Below are positions 17,717 to 27,955 of a stretch of DNA of 33,853 bases, piece after piece (the stretch's first letter is position 1; every line of letters starts with the position of its first letter). Source of the stretch: a virus; IMG/VR virus record IMGVR_UViG_3300030328_000116, positions 1-33,853 of that record. One strand, given 5' to 3'. The position numbers were made by a program, and so were the translations under genes. The notes beneath the pieces are model-generated. The model worked only from the letters and a program-made list of their open reading frames with translations. It had not been told where the DNA came from and did not search any database.

Positions 17717-20700
17717 TTAAAAAGAACGAGAAAGACCTAATGAGAACGAGTTCATCTCATCTTTCCATAGCCAAAGCCTAGCAAAAGGCAAACTTCTCAT
17801 AAAATCTTTAGCACCTTCGCCATAATCTCCATTAAGAAAATCAACGGCAGGGTTAATTGTAAGATCAGTTGTTATGCTCGGCCCTGCTCCCATAATACCA
17901 GTAAAAGCTGCAAGAGCGTCTGGGTCTTGGGGAAACTTAGCAGACACTAATCCTTCCATGTAATTACCATGACCAAGTGCCATTGAAGTAGAAATAGATG
18001 TATACAATAAATCAGAATAAAGAGCTAAAAGTCCACTTTGGTCAAATGCCCTAGTAAACCTATCTGACATATCCATATCTTCCCAAGCAAAATCTGGGGT
18101 TTTAATTTTAACAGAAAGATAACCAAGACCCATTGCAGCAAGAACACCCGACATTCTATTTTTAATTTGATTTTGAGAATAAGCACCAGTTACTTTATTC
18201 ATTGCTGCAAAAGAATAACTCATAAACTGAAATGGTAGCCCAAGCAATCCAGACTCAACTTTTGAATAACCCTTTACAATATTATCTTCACTATAACCAA
18301 ATGTTCTAGCAATTTTGTAAGGCACATAAACAACACCATCTGTAATAATTGGTTTATCAGCAGGAGTACCCATCATTACTGTGTTTAATATACCACTTGA
18401 AAGAGCACTTCTAAATGTTTCTGTAGCTTCTGCATCTGTCCATTCAGTAGTATTTGCTAAGAAAAGCTCTCTTCCAGATTTTTGATATGGCATTTTTGCT
18501 ATGCGTTTTGCCATAGCTTTATCAATATTATATCTAGCTAAGTATGTTACATCTTTATTACTTATTGACTCATTGTTTGCTAACTTTAGAGAAAGTTTCA
18601 TTAGAGTATGGCCTCTAACAATACTGTCTAGCTCTTTAGCTATAACAGTCATTGGGCCTAATAAGTTTGCAATACTGTATACATTTCTGGCTACATCCCA
18701 TACGCCATTCTGCATAGGATTGTTGCTCATATGTTCTGTCATACGCAAGTGAGAGCTACCAACCATAAGGTCTAAACCTTCTCCTGCCGCTTCCCTATCA
18801 GCTTTGGTAAGCTTCATAGCATTTTCATCTAAAATAGAAGTTAAGCCTTTAACAACATCACCAATCTCATGTTCCATAATAATTCTAGAAAAATCAGGAA
18901 TAGCTGAAAAACCTGCGGAACCTAAATAATTTAGATACGCAAAATCTTTCATAACATTTACTATTTTGTTATCCCACCGACTAGGATCGCTCATTGGTGA
19001 ACCAACAATCCTATCGTACATAGCCTTAAAATCTTTTCTAAAAACATTAATATCTTTTTGAGATTTGCCTTCTATAAGCATATCTTCTTCAAGATCCTCA
19101 AGAACATCTACAATACCACGATTACCAAATTCTTTATAGAATTGATAAACACCTGCTGTTTTATGAGCATAGGTTCTCATAATAGCCATTGGGTCTTGAA
19201 CAATAAAATCATAGACAAGCTTATTAGGTATATCTAGCTCTCTATGCCTAAGATGCTTTGACTTACCATAACCATAAGCAACTACTTCTGGATCTGCTAT
19301 ATCCTTAATGCCAAGAATATTATCAACAGTCTGCCTAGCTCTTTCATTAATACTATCTGGATCTGGGTCTAAGTCTTTACGAACATATTTTCCGTTTACT
19401 TTTGCATAGACATATGGATGTCGTGAATACCAATTAGCTATAATTTGTTCTAACCTTGCCCTATCTTTTTTGATTGCAGAGATATTCCAATATCTAGGCA
19501 TAAAAACATCTTCATTTGCAGGTTTTAAATCATAATCTTTTAAAGTTTCTATTGTAAGTTCTTTTTCTTCTATTTCTTCTTTTAATCTAGAAATTTTATT
19601 TTTGTAAAAAGTTTTAAGTTTTTTGCTTTTGTATTTAGCTTGTTTTAATTCAAGCCTATCAATTTTTTTTCTTAGATAATCTATATCGTCAGAAAGTTTT
19701 CCAGAAGATCCAAGTAAACCTATATCCTCTAATCTATCTTCCCAGTTTTTGTAAAAATCATTCATAGCTTGGATAGATTGTTTTTCGTAATCACTACTAC
19801 CCTTTATGCCATTTATTCTTTTTTCATTAGCCTGTTTAAGAAAATCATTATAGGTTCTAGATTTGTCAGTGCCAGTAAACTTACCTTTTATTTTTGAACC
19901 ATGCTCAATAACATCAGTAAAGTTTATACCTAACTTAACTTTTGGAGCTTCCCCAATACTTTCACCCCATAATCTTTTCAATACAGCATCAGTCTGTACC
20001 CATTCAGCTTCCATTAACTTTGCTTTTTGGTACACAGATGGACCAACAATTTTACCAAATCTATTAACAGCAAGAGCTAATCCGCTATCATTTGCCAACT
20101 TTAACATTGATTTCTTAGCGGATTGACTAATGTCAGACTGAAGAACTCTCTTAAATGGTGTAGTAACAAATTTAAAAAATGGACTATCTATAAACAAATT
20201 AGAATCTAAGCTATGAGGGTCATTCACACCTTTAACATTTGCATCTTCAAATGACCTAATACTTCTTTCTTTTTTTAGTCCATTAATTATTTCTGATGAT
20301 TCTTGTTGAGCTTTACCAAAAGAAATTCTTTTCTTTTCAAGAGCTTTTAGCTCTCTTTCAAAACCTATTCTTTCAGCAATAGATACATCATTTTTTAATG
20401 CATTATCTAAATCTAACTGAGCCTTTTTAATTTCTGCATCAAGAGGAGGTATATTTTTATTAATTCCAAATAATGTTTTTTCTTCTGCATTAATGTAGTC
20501 CATTACCTCTTGTTGTTTAAGGCCACCATATTTTCTATCTTCTCTGTTAAGTTTACTGGCAAGATCATCTGCGGTTATATTGCCTACATCTTCAGATATA
20601 TCTAAAGCTTCCATAAACTCTTTGTGAGTTTGCTCATGCTGTTGAAAAGCCAAAGCTCTTTTAGTTAATGGTATACTTGTTGCGCCAGAGATCATACTGC

Positions 20701-21241
20701 CAAAGACAGTAGTCGCTGCAATGTTTAATCCTGCTTCTGGGCCTGTTGCAGTAGGGTCGCTAAGTAATCGCGGTACTTCGATTGCAGCTTGAGTAAGACC
20801 TGCGGCTGCACCACCTCTAGCTAGAGACCTAGCAATACCAACAGTAGGGCCACCAAAAGGTAAAGCAATAAGATTAACAGGATCAATAATACCTGCGGCT
20901 AGATTTTGTATCAAGCTTGCTTGAGCCAAAACTTCTCTAGATTCATTACGTTCATCTATTTGATTTTTAAGAATAGACATATGATCTTTGTTCTTTGCAA
21001 AAACAAGAGAATCAAAGTACTCTTCATATCCTTCTATATCTTCTAATGGATTGTATTCCAAATCCATATCAAGATGCCTAAACCTTGACTCATTTCTAAT
21101 TGAGTCAATAATTCCACCATAACTATAATCTAGTTGGGCTTTTACCGTATCCCATGTTGTTGGGTTATACTCATACTCTTCAACAGCAACCTCTGGCAAA
21201 GTTGTCAAAGGAGCAATAGTATATCTTAAATCAACAGCCAT
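17717..21241 (-). CDS. Internal virion (ejection) protein, gp16-like position, 1174 aa
   Basis: This very large protein lies last of three genes between tail tubular protein B and the fibre, the place of T7 gp16, which is ejected into the host envelope to guide DNA entry. It has an Ala/Gly-rich, possibly membrane-active segment (about residues 110-185), long charged coiled-coil regions (about 225-330 and 500-600) and many aromatic helical stretches. No lytic transglycosylase motif like that of gp16 is evident by eye. Three bases separate it from the next upstream gene. Assignment rests on position, size and composition. Confidence 0.72.
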   Translation of the reverse strand: MAVDLRYTIAPLTTLPEVAVEEYEYNPTTWDTVKAQLDYSYGGIIDSIRNESRFRHLDMDLEYNPLEDIEGYEEYFDSLVFAKNKDHMSILKNQIDERNESREVLAQASLIQNLAAGIIDPVNLIALPFGGPTVGIARSLARGGAAAGLTQAAIEVPRLLSDPTATGPEAGLNIAATTVFGSMISGATSIPLTKRALAFQQHEQTHKEFMEALDISEDVGNITADDLASKLNREDRKYGGLKQQEVMDYINAEEKTLFGINKNIPPLDAEIKKAQLDLDNALKNDVSIAERIGFERELKALEKKRISFGKAQQESSEIINGLKKERSIRSFEDANVKGVNDPHSLDSNLFIDSPFFKFVTTPFKRVLQSDISQSAKKSMLKLANDSGLALAVNRFGKIVGPSVYQKAKLMEAEWVQTDAVLKRLWGESIGEAPKVKLGINFTDVIEHGSKIKGKFTGTDKSRTYNDFLKQANEKRINGIKGSSDYEKQSIQAMNDFYKNWEDRLEDIGLLGSSGKLSDDIDYLRKKIDRLELKQAKYKSKKLKTFYKNKISRLKEEIEEKELTIETLKDYDLKPANEDVFMPRYWNISAIKKDRARLEQIIANWYSRHPYVYAKVNGKYVRKDLDPDPDSINERARQTVDNILGIKDIADPEVVAYGYGKSKHLRHRELDIPNKLVYDFIVQDPMAIMRTYAHKTAGVYQFYKEFGNRGIVDVLEDLEEDMLIEGKSQKDINVFRKDFKAMYDRIVGSPMSDPSRWDNKIVNVMKDFAYLNYLGSAGFSAIPDFSRIIMEHEIGDVVKGLTSILDENAMKLTKADREAAGEGLDLMVGSSHLRMTEHMSNNPMQNGVWDVARNVYSIANLLGPMTVIAKELDSIVRGHTLMKLSLKLANNESISNKDVTYLARYNIDKAMAKRIAKMPYQKSGRELFLANTTEWTDAEATETFRSALSSGILNTVMMGTPADKPIITDGVVYVPYKIARTFGYSEDNIVKGYSKVESGLLGLPFQFMSYSFAAMNKVTGAYSQNQIKNRMSGVLAAMGLGYLSVKIKTPDFAWEDMDMSDRFTRAFDQSGLLALYSDLLYTSISTSMALGHGNYMEGLVSAKFPQDPDALAAFTGIMGAGPSITTDLTINPAVDFLNGDYGEGAKDFMRSLPFARLWLWKDEMNSFSLGLSRSF

Positions 21242-21243
21242 AT

Positions 21244-24200
21244 TTAATTACCCATTGAAGGAAACTCTGAACCAGCAGGTGCAACACCAGTAGGTGTAGT
21301 TCCTGTTCCTGTTACACCAACATTAGCTCTCTCTTCTACACTAGCCCTAAGATCAAATATTTCTTGTTTAGTTGGCAATTCATTAAACTCTTTTACAGAA
21401 AGCTCTTCTGCCTTTTTAACAACATCTGGCTCTGATGTGCTAAACTGAAATGGTATTCCTTTTGTTGGATCAGTAACAGAGCTTATTCCACCACTCGTTT
21501 GCTCAACAAGCATATAATTAACTATACCTGATGATGACGGTATAGGCATTAAGTATGCTCTGTTTTTCCTATCAGAGTTAGAAATTGTTTTTGCAACTGC
21601 GGTTGTTTCCCTTGTAGCCATAATAATTTCTGTATTTACTTTATTTATAAAATAAGTTTTTAACTCTTCATTTCCTCTGAAAACAGCATCTAAAGAAAAT
21701 TTAGATCTATCGCCAGTAGAATGATTATAGTCAAGTATATAACCCTCACTTGGCAAAAATGCTTTTTCATAAAACGCTTTTATAGCCGTAGCTAACTTAC
21801 CTTTTTTCTGTTCTGTAGCATACAAGTATTTAACTAATGGAGTAAGCATCTTAGAGGCTTCAGCATTATTAGCAGCTTCTGGTATTTCCGATAGAATAAA
21901 TTCTTGTATAGTGCCACCTAAGTTTTCTTTTCGACTTTTTGCTACAGCAGCATCATCAGCTTGATTAAGTTGTTGATATATTACAGATATGTCTGCATTA
22001 GCAGATTGAGCTACTAATCTTATTGCTTCAAGCCTAGCTTGAGTATCGTTACTTAAATCAGTATTTTGCCACATATTTGCATAACCTCTTTCGCGAGGTT
22101 GGTTTGCAAAATGAGAATAAAAAGCTAACAAATTCCTAGCTTCTTCATCACTCATATCAGATGTTCCGTTAGCTATCCTATCTAAATCTTCAGCCATACT
22201 TTCGGGAATAACACCAGACTCTATTGATCTATAAAGAATTTGTGTAGCAGGATTTCTGTTATTTGTTATCTCAACACTTCTAAAATAGTTTGGGTCATTG
22301 TTTGCTTGCTGAAGTATTACCTCTTCTACATATTCTCTATTTGTAGCTGAGTCTTTTACTGGCAAGCCGTTGTATAAAGATCTATTTATTTCTGCCTTTT
22401 CTCTTCTTACTTTTTCTTTTGATTCTTTTACAGAAAGTCTGCTTGTCATTTGAACAAGTCTTGACTCAACAGCAAAGCTGTCAGACCCTATAGTTTTGGC
22501 GCGATCAACCATGTCTATTATTTCTTGAGGGACGCCTTCTTTGTCATTTGGGTTTGCAGCATAAGCGGCAGCAGCAGCCATAGCCGCAGAGTTCATGCCT
22601 AACTTTGTAGCCTCTTTGCCCATATAAACACTAGCCGCAGCATCCCTAGCTCTATCTATATAAGCAGATTTTTGTGTAGCACTAAGGAAATCAAAATCTC
22701 TAACCTTTCCTTCAAACTCAGAAAGAAGCTCAGAGGCAGTAACGAAACTAGATGATTGTGAAATATTCTTTACATAACCATTAGATAGCTGTTGCTCAAA
22801 TAAACTTCTATCTGCTCTAAATCTTTCTGAAGTTCTTTCATCTACATTAGAGTATTTACTAGATATTTGAGTAAGCATACCTCTATGTTCTATAGTAGTA
22901 ATGTCTTTTAAAGCATTAGCGATACCTTTAGCTTTACCAGTTAAACTACCTGCATCCCTATCAATAATTATTTTATTTATAAGTTTTTCTCTATCATTTG
23001 GAGAACCTTCTATTTCATCATATAATTCTATTATAAGTTTAGTAGCATATGCTTTTCTTATAGTATCTCTATAAGATAAAAATTGTGGTGCTGATAAATC
23101 TAAGTCTTTAGACTTATCTAATAAAATTTCAGTATCGGCTGTAAATCTCCCTGCAACATTTTCTCTTGCAGTTTGTGGGTCAAACTCATCAAAATCATTT
23201 ATAACAGCTTCAACATCATTTACATTATCAGTAACAAATCTTTCTATTTCTATTTGTCTTGAATATCGGGTAGCATTCATATCTCTTTGAAAATTATTTT
23301 CTTCTACAGCAGCAGATTGATTTGCATATGTAGCAACACCTGCCAAAGCCTCAAAGTCTAAAGTTTTTACAATTTCATTATTACCTGCATCCACATCTTG
23401 CATCATGTATTTTGTAATGTCGTTATAGATAGCCAACTCAGCTTCATCTAAATCAGTAGTGTCTTGAACTTGTATTGCGTCAGCAATTCTGGCTGCGCTC
23501 TCTCTACCTATTTTGTTAAACTCCCTGTCAATAACACCTTCAGCATGGGATATAGAAGTAATCTGTCTCCACTTATCTATAGTACCCCTATCAACAAGAG
23601 CGCCCTCTTCTAAGTCAGCAATGCTAACCTTAACAGAATTAATAAGCTCAGAAACATCTTTCCCTTCTTTTGAATATTGTCTAATTAGGTCTAACCTACC
23701 TGCGTTTTTCTGTAGTACTTCGTTTGCAGTCTTTGCTCTTTCCCTTCTATTTTGCTGCTGCATCATATTTAGCTTGGTTGCTGTAACATATTGAACACCA
23801 GTATCAGCAATATAATTTGTATACGAAGTAGCTTTGCCATCTCTTTCTGAAGCTCTTAGCATACCATCAAGATATGTGTTCATTTCCCTTTCATATGATT
23901 GAAAAGCATCAGGATCATTTTCATATTTAAGGGCAACTTCAGTAGCTTTAGTTTTTATTTCATTTTCTATTGAAAACTGAAATCTTTCAGCAACAGCTTT
24001 TTCATAAGCTTCTGCGCCAGTTCTTCCAATAAATCTATTATCACCAATCCAATCCAAAGCTTCTGGCTTACCAGTTTTAGGATTAATTGTAGTAATCTTT
24101 TCTATATCAAGTTGCTGTGCTTTTTCAGTTGCACTTATCTGGGCTTGCCTACCCATTTCACCAATAGCAAGTTGAGTTAGCTTATCAGTAGCGTTAGCTA

Positions 24201-24294
24201 ATCTTCTATATCTTTCGGCATCGCCCCCTCTAGAGCTAACAACTCCTATTGGCCCTATACTGCCTACTTGTCTTTTTTCCCTAACTATTGGCAT
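21244..24294 (-). CDS. Internal virion (ejection) protein, gp15-like position, 1016 aa
   Basis: The protein begins MPIVREKRQVGSIGPIGVVS and is otherwise a long, highly charged helical chain (for example EKAVAERFQFSIENEIKTKA), as in T7 gp15, the middle core protein. Gln/Asn-rich coiled stretches occur throughout, and a Gly/Thr/Pro-rich tail closes it. There is no membrane segment or enzyme motif. It sits between the gp14-like and gp16-like genes, with 3-base gaps on both sides. Its function is presumed to be the internal core and trans-envelope DNA channel. Confidence 0.72.
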   Translation of the reverse strand: MPIVREKRQVGSIGPIGVVSSRGGDAERYRRLANATDKLTQLAIGEMGRQAQISATEKAQQLDIEKITTINPKTGKPEALDWIGDNRFIGRTGAEAYEKAVAERFQFSIENEIKTKATEVALKYENDPDAFQSYEREMNTYLDGMLRASERDGKATSYTNYIADTGVQYVTATKLNMMQQQNRRERAKTANEVLQKNAGRLDLIRQYSKEGKDVSELINSVKVSIADLEEGALVDRGTIDKWRQITSISHAEGVIDREFNKIGRESAARIADAIQVQDTTDLDEAELAIYNDITKYMMQDVDAGNNEIVKTLDFEALAGVATYANQSAAVEENNFQRDMNATRYSRQIEIERFVTDNVNDVEAVINDFDEFDPQTARENVAGRFTADTEILLDKSKDLDLSAPQFLSYRDTIRKAYATKLIIELYDEIEGSPNDREKLINKIIIDRDAGSLTGKAKGIANALKDITTIEHRGMLTQISSKYSNVDERTSERFRADRSLFEQQLSNGYVKNISQSSSFVTASELLSEFEGKVRDFDFLSATQKSAYIDRARDAAASVYMGKEATKLGMNSAAMAAAAAYAANPNDKEGVPQEIIDMVDRAKTIGSDSFAVESRLVQMTSRLSVKESKEKVRREKAEINRSLYNGLPVKDSATNREYVEEVILQQANNDPNYFRSVEITNNRNPATQILYRSIESGVIPESMAEDLDRIANGTSDMSDEEARNLLAFYSHFANQPRERGYANMWQNTDLSNDTQARLEAIRLVAQSANADISVIYQQLNQADDAAVAKSRKENLGGTIQEFILSEIPEAANNAEASKMLTPLVKYLYATEQKKGKLATAIKAFYEKAFLPSEGYILDYNHSTGDRSKFSLDAVFRGNEELKTYFINKVNTEIIMATRETTAVAKTISNSDRKNRAYLMPIPSSSGIVNYMLVEQTSGGISSVTDPTKGIPFQFSTSEPDVVKKAEELSVKEFNELPTKQEIFDLRASVEERANVGVTGTGTTPTGVAPAGSEFPSMGN

Positions 24295-24297
24295 AAC

Positions 24298-24777
24298 TTA
24301 ATCCTTTGGAGTCATGTCTATATTTTTTAATAAACTAGATAGATTACTTAATAAATTTATATTAGCTTCTGCCCTTATTCCTGATGCAGCGCCTTGTCCA
24401 TATTTATAATCAAGAGTAGCAGCCGTTGCATATTTAGCAGATTGCAAGTTAGACATCTTTTCTAAATCTTCCATATCTGCAAAAACAGTATCTCTATTTG
24501 CTTTAAGGTATGCATCAACAGATCTATCTGAAGCAGCAAGCTTACCACTAAACATAGCAATGTTTTGGTTCTCAGCCCTTTCCATATCTTCCAATCTACG
24601 ATTACCTTCGCTTATTGCTTGAGCTTTTGCTAAGAAAAGTTCATTAACTTTTTGCCTAGCATCAAATACACCAAGCTCTGCTCTTCTTTCAGCTTCTGCT
24701 TTTTGATAGTCATAGGTTTTTTTTGTACCTAAAAGACTAAGACCAGTAGCAACAACAGTAAGAGGATTAATACCCAT
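24298..24777 (-). CDS. Internal virion protein, gp14-like, 159 aa
   Basis: The product begins MGINPLTVVATGLSLLGTKK, a short hydrophobic segment, and then forms an Ala-rich helical chain with EAERRAELGVFDARQKVNEL and AQAISEGNRRLEDMERAENQ. This is the usual architecture of gp14-like internal proteins, which form the outer-membrane part of the ejection channel. The ATG overlaps the stop of tail tubular protein B. Length is close to the family norm. Confidence 0.75.
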   Translation of the reverse strand: MGINPLTVVATGLSLLGTKKTYDYQKAEAERRAELGVFDARQKVNELFLAKAQAISEGNRRLEDMERAENQNIAMFSGKLAASDRSVDAYLKANRDTVFADMEDLEKMSNLQSAKYATAATLDYKYGQGAASGIRAEANINLLSNLSSLLKNIDMTPKD

Positions 24778-27047
24778 CAGAAAGATACCTCCGCGACTAA
24801 ACCATTAACTTGAATAAACATAGGTGCAGTTTGCGTTACTGTAATCTGAGGATCTTTATTATATCCCAGTAAGTAGAACTCCCTTTTCCCTGTGACCGCT
24901 TGCCTTGGTTGGCTAAAGTCATTGTTTACTTTTCTTATTATTAACTTCTTATTATTTACCGAAACAGAGAGAGTCTCTGATAAATCTAAGATTACTCTAG
25001 ATAAACTTCTAGGCTGCCCTGTTTCTGGGCCGATTGCAGTATTAACATCTATAGGATTAGTCTTTAACTCTACATCAAAACCAAAACCTACCTGACAGCT
25101 TGAGAGAGAGGCGTCCACAGACGAAACATCAATCTGACCACCTGACACTGTAAATTCACCTAAGTAGTCTGTAGCACTTATTACGTCGACCTTTGCACCA
25201 TTCTCAAAAAAGTTTGATACAGTGAAGACACCATTACTTCCTGAGTATGTATTTCCAAGATCTAAACTTACGTTTTGATTTAGTTCAGTAAATACAAAAC
25301 TTTTAGTTCCTGATCCAAGGTCAGTTTTAATAACAGCAAACACACGATTACCAATGGCAGTAACAGAATGAAATGACCCATTAGTTTCAAACCTTGTCCA
25401 TCCTGCAACTCCTTCAATACGATTGAGATTATAGACAGCAATCTCACCAGTAAAATTCTGAGCAAAGACAAATGATTCAGCAGTATTTACAGCACCGCTA
25501 ATAACACACATTTGAACAGGATCGCTTATTAAATGAGAAGAAAGCAATGAAATAGGATCAGCCTTATAAGCTTGCTCACTATCATCAAACACAAACTGAC
25601 GTATCATCTTGCCGCCAATCTGACTAAAGATAGTAGCACCATAGAAAGGTTGCGGTCTAACAAACGTAGAGCCAAAAGATGTTTGCCTTTTTACCCTAGC
25701 ATTTGTGGGGGTAATTGGTTGGTTCTCAAATGTAGGAATAAAAAACTCAGAACCTGCCGTAAAAATATGTATGTCTCTGTTAGAAACAAAATGGCGTATG
25801 GTAGCCACCTCACCAATACTCATTACAAGTTCTAGAGAATCATCATCAGCAGCTTCACCAATATCAAAGTTATAATACAACCCAGACTTACTAGCCCATA
25901 CAGTATCAGGTTGTGCAAGCGTACCACCAAACCACAACCTATTCTCATGGAAACCAACAGCAGCAGGATAACCTCGCAATGAAGAATATGATTGCTCCAT
26001 CCATTCTTGTGTAGGCGCATGAGTTACAATTTGTATATTACCACCACCATCTTCAGTAGTATTTGCAGTATTGCCGCCAGTAATTGTGTATCTATTTTCA
26101 TCAATTACTTTTTGAATCGTTCTAGAACCATTTAAATGAACAGCATCTAATCCACCAACAGCAGATGCATTTCTTATAGTAATAGAATCATTAGCTGTCA
26201 TACCATGATTTACATGAGTAATTTCTACTGTTGTGGAACCATCAATAGTTCTTGCAGCATTTGGATCTAATTCTACAAACAACTCATCAACTACATTCCC
26301 AGTTGCTTGTGTAGAAGATTGAACAGAAGTAATTAAAATTTCAGCATCATGGTATAATAAAGTAAGGCCGACATGCTTAGAATCAGCGTAGTTACCTCCA
26401 GACTGACTACCAGTTGTATCAAAATATGCTGCACTTGAGGTAATAGTAATACCAGTTCCAGTAGTAGCAGAAGGATTTAAAGTAACACCAGTAGCATGGA
26501 AAGGATAATATGGTTGATAAGTCTTAGCATTTCCTGCTTGAAGTTGAAAAGTAAACTGTTCTACTTGAAAACTATTTAAACCAGTTCTTACTAATTGTTG
26601 GCACATAAAAGTATTATGACAAAGAAATAAAACGTCACCGCCTTGAGCATATGTAAGTTCATGAAGATATGCCTGATCCCATTGAAGTGTTGCACTATCT
26701 ACATCTTGAGTAAGCGTAGTTGCTAAACTTAATGCACCAGTAGTGGGGTTGATAAAAAATATCTCACACTTCTGATGCGATAAAGCTACTACATATTGCT
26801 CATCATCTGAGAATATAAAAGGTATTAACCTTACTTGCTGACGTATTGCAGTGTTTTCTGTAACGCCAGTAAAATCATGCAAGGCTTGAAAACCACCACG
26901 TTTAGCAACACCTCCCTCAGTTCTTATAAAAAAATTCTTAACACTTTGAGCAGAGGAGTTATAAATAGCAGAATCCGTCCTTGAAACTAAAGACGGACTT
27001 ATTTCACCATACTGAAAGTTTGTAAGTGGTATTCTTGCTTTTTGCAT
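24777..27047 (-). CDS. Tail tubular protein B (nozzle), gp12-like, 756 aa
   Basis: The N-terminus (ARIPLTNFQYGEISPSLVSR, then VKNFFIRTEGGVAKRGGF) is the diagnostic opening of gp12-type nozzle proteins. Beta-propeller-like blocks follow (RLIPFIFSDDEQYVVALSHQ, GYPAAVGFHENRLWFGGT, and VWASKSGLYYNFDIG with similar strands later). The protein forms the distal tail nozzle and contacts the fibres. Size matches the family. It overlaps tail tubular protein A by one base. Confidence 0.93.
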   Translation of the reverse strand: MQKARIPLTNFQYGEISPSLVSRTDSAIYNSSAQSVKNFFIRTEGGVAKRGGFQALHDFTGVTENTAIRQQVRLIPFIFSDDEQYVVALSHQKCEIFFINPTTGALSLATTLTQDVDSATLQWDQAYLHELTYAQGGDVLFLCHNTFMCQQLVRTGLNSFQVEQFTFQLQAGNAKTYQPYYPFHATGVTLNPSATTGTGITITSSAAYFDTTGSQSGGNYADSKHVGLTLLYHDAEILITSVQSSTQATGNVVDELFVELDPNAARTIDGSTTVEITHVNHGMTANDSITIRNASAVGGLDAVHLNGSRTIQKVIDENRYTITGGNTANTTEDGGGNIQIVTHAPTQEWMEQSYSSLRGYPAAVGFHENRLWFGGTLAQPDTVWASKSGLYYNFDIGEAADDDSLELVMSIGEVATIRHFVSNRDIHIFTAGSEFFIPTFENQPITPTNARVKRQTSFGSTFVRPQPFYGATIFSQIGGKMIRQFVFDDSEQAYKADPISLLSSHLISDPVQMCVISGAVNTAESFVFAQNFTGEIAVYNLNRIEGVAGWTRFETNGSFHSVTAIGNRVFAVIKTDLGSGTKSFVFTELNQNVSLDLGNTYSGSNGVFTVSNFFENGAKVDVISATDYLGEFTVSGGQIDVSSVDASLSSCQVGFGFDVELKTNPIDVNTAIGPETGQPRSLSRVILDLSETLSVSVNNKKLIIRKVNNDFSQPRQAVTGKREFYLLGYNKDPQITVTQTAPMFIQVNGLVAEVSF

Positions 27048-27634
27048 TAGCTGCGCCTATTCGTAATAAACCTCGATGTTGTAACTTTTCTTGTTGTTTG
27101 TTGTTGCGAATCAGTTGATCTAGCTTTTGCTAAAAGTCTTGTATACTGGTTTTCCATTAAACCTGCGAGTGATGGATCTCTTATTAATGCAGTAGCAAAA
27201 ACAACAGCCATTGCATATTCTACACACACAGAAAAATAAGAAGGCCAATCAACCTCACTGGCTCTATAAGTATAATCTAATATTAATTCATCAGAAGCGG
27301 CAGCATCGCAGAATATCTTACTACCATAGATATTATATTCTATTTGAAGATCTCTTATTGTTACAGCGTGAACAAATAAATAATCAGGTAATTGGTACGC
27401 TGCATCAAATCTCCCAGTAGGAGCGTCAGACAATCTATTTAATACAGCTTGGTTAGTTGAGAATCTCCACCTAGTAGATGTAAGATTAGTTCTTGCAATA
27501 TCTTCATACATATTACCTGCAATCAATGCCTCTGTAGTATCATCATCAAAAGACGTAATAGGCTCTGCACCAACTAAGATGAGAGCACGACTACAAATAT
27601 CAATTGCGCTATTAGCAGGAGTACTGAGTGCCAT
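27047..27634 (-). CDS. Tail tubular protein A (adaptor), gp11-like, 195 aa
   Basis: The sequence shows the gp11 pattern: SAIDICSRALILVGAEPITS at the start, ARTNLTSTRWRFSTNQ, then LPDYLFVHAVTIRD, and a C-terminal helix with YAMAVVFATALIRDPSLAGL. It forms the ring between portal and nozzle. Length and position right before the nozzle gene are typical. A G/C-rich hairpin lies in its 5' leader. Confidence 0.92.
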   Translation of the reverse strand: MALSTPANSAIDICSRALILVGAEPITSFDDDTTEALIAGNMYEDIARTNLTSTRWRFSTNQAVLNRLSDAPTGRFDAAYQLPDYLFVHAVTIRDLQIEYNIYGSKIFCDAAASDELILDYTYRASEVDWPSYFSVCVEYAMAVVFATALIRDPSLAGLMENQYTRLLAKARSTDSQQQTTRKVTTSRFITNRRS

Positions 27635-27654
27635 TACAAACCTCTATGTAAAGA

Positions 27655-27671
27655 GGGGGGCTTTCGCCCCC
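27655..27671 (-). terminator. GC hairpin with GAAA loop between capsid and tail genes
   Basis: On the minus strand GGGGGC pairs with GCCCCC around GAAA (27671-27656), followed by CCTCTTTACAT. The stem is very stable and the T-run is short, so it may be a partial terminator that lowers tail gene expression relative to capsid. Confidence 0.65.
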
Positions 27672-27677
27672 ACCCTA

Positions 27678-27941
27678 TTAGTCACCATCGGTTTCTGCAA
27701 CAGCAGTACCGTCCGATACATCTACTACTGAACCAGTATTAGAAAGAACGGTACAGAAGTTAGTTGTTGGAACATTTGTATCGCAAACAATAATCAAGTC
27801 ACGAACAGCAAGCATATTAGCTGCACTGTTAAAATAACCTGATGTGTTTACAGTAGCAATCGCATCCGCAGATGTATACATCCACAAACTGCCGTTTGAG
27901 TCGCCACCGATACGAGCAAGACCACTTGCACTATAAGCCAT
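27678..27941 (-). CDS. Small virion protein next to capsid, possible decoration protein, 87 aa
   Basis: The product begins MAYSASGLARIGGDSNGSLW and is Ser/Thr/Gly/Asn-rich and beta-prone (GYFNSAANMLAVRDLIIVCD). Similar short proteins follow the capsid gene in many marine phages and are probably head decoration or head-fibre proteins. A strong ribosome binding site (AGAGGAGGA) precedes it, and it shares the capsid transcript upstream of a GC hairpin, consistent with high copy number. Exact role unproven. Confidence 0.72.
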   Translation of the reverse strand: MAYSASGLARIGGDSNGSLWMYTSADAIATVNTSGYFNSAANMLAVRDLIIVCDTNVPTTNFCTVLSNTGSVVDVSDGTAVAETDGD

Positions 27942-27955
27942 TTTAGATCCTCCTC

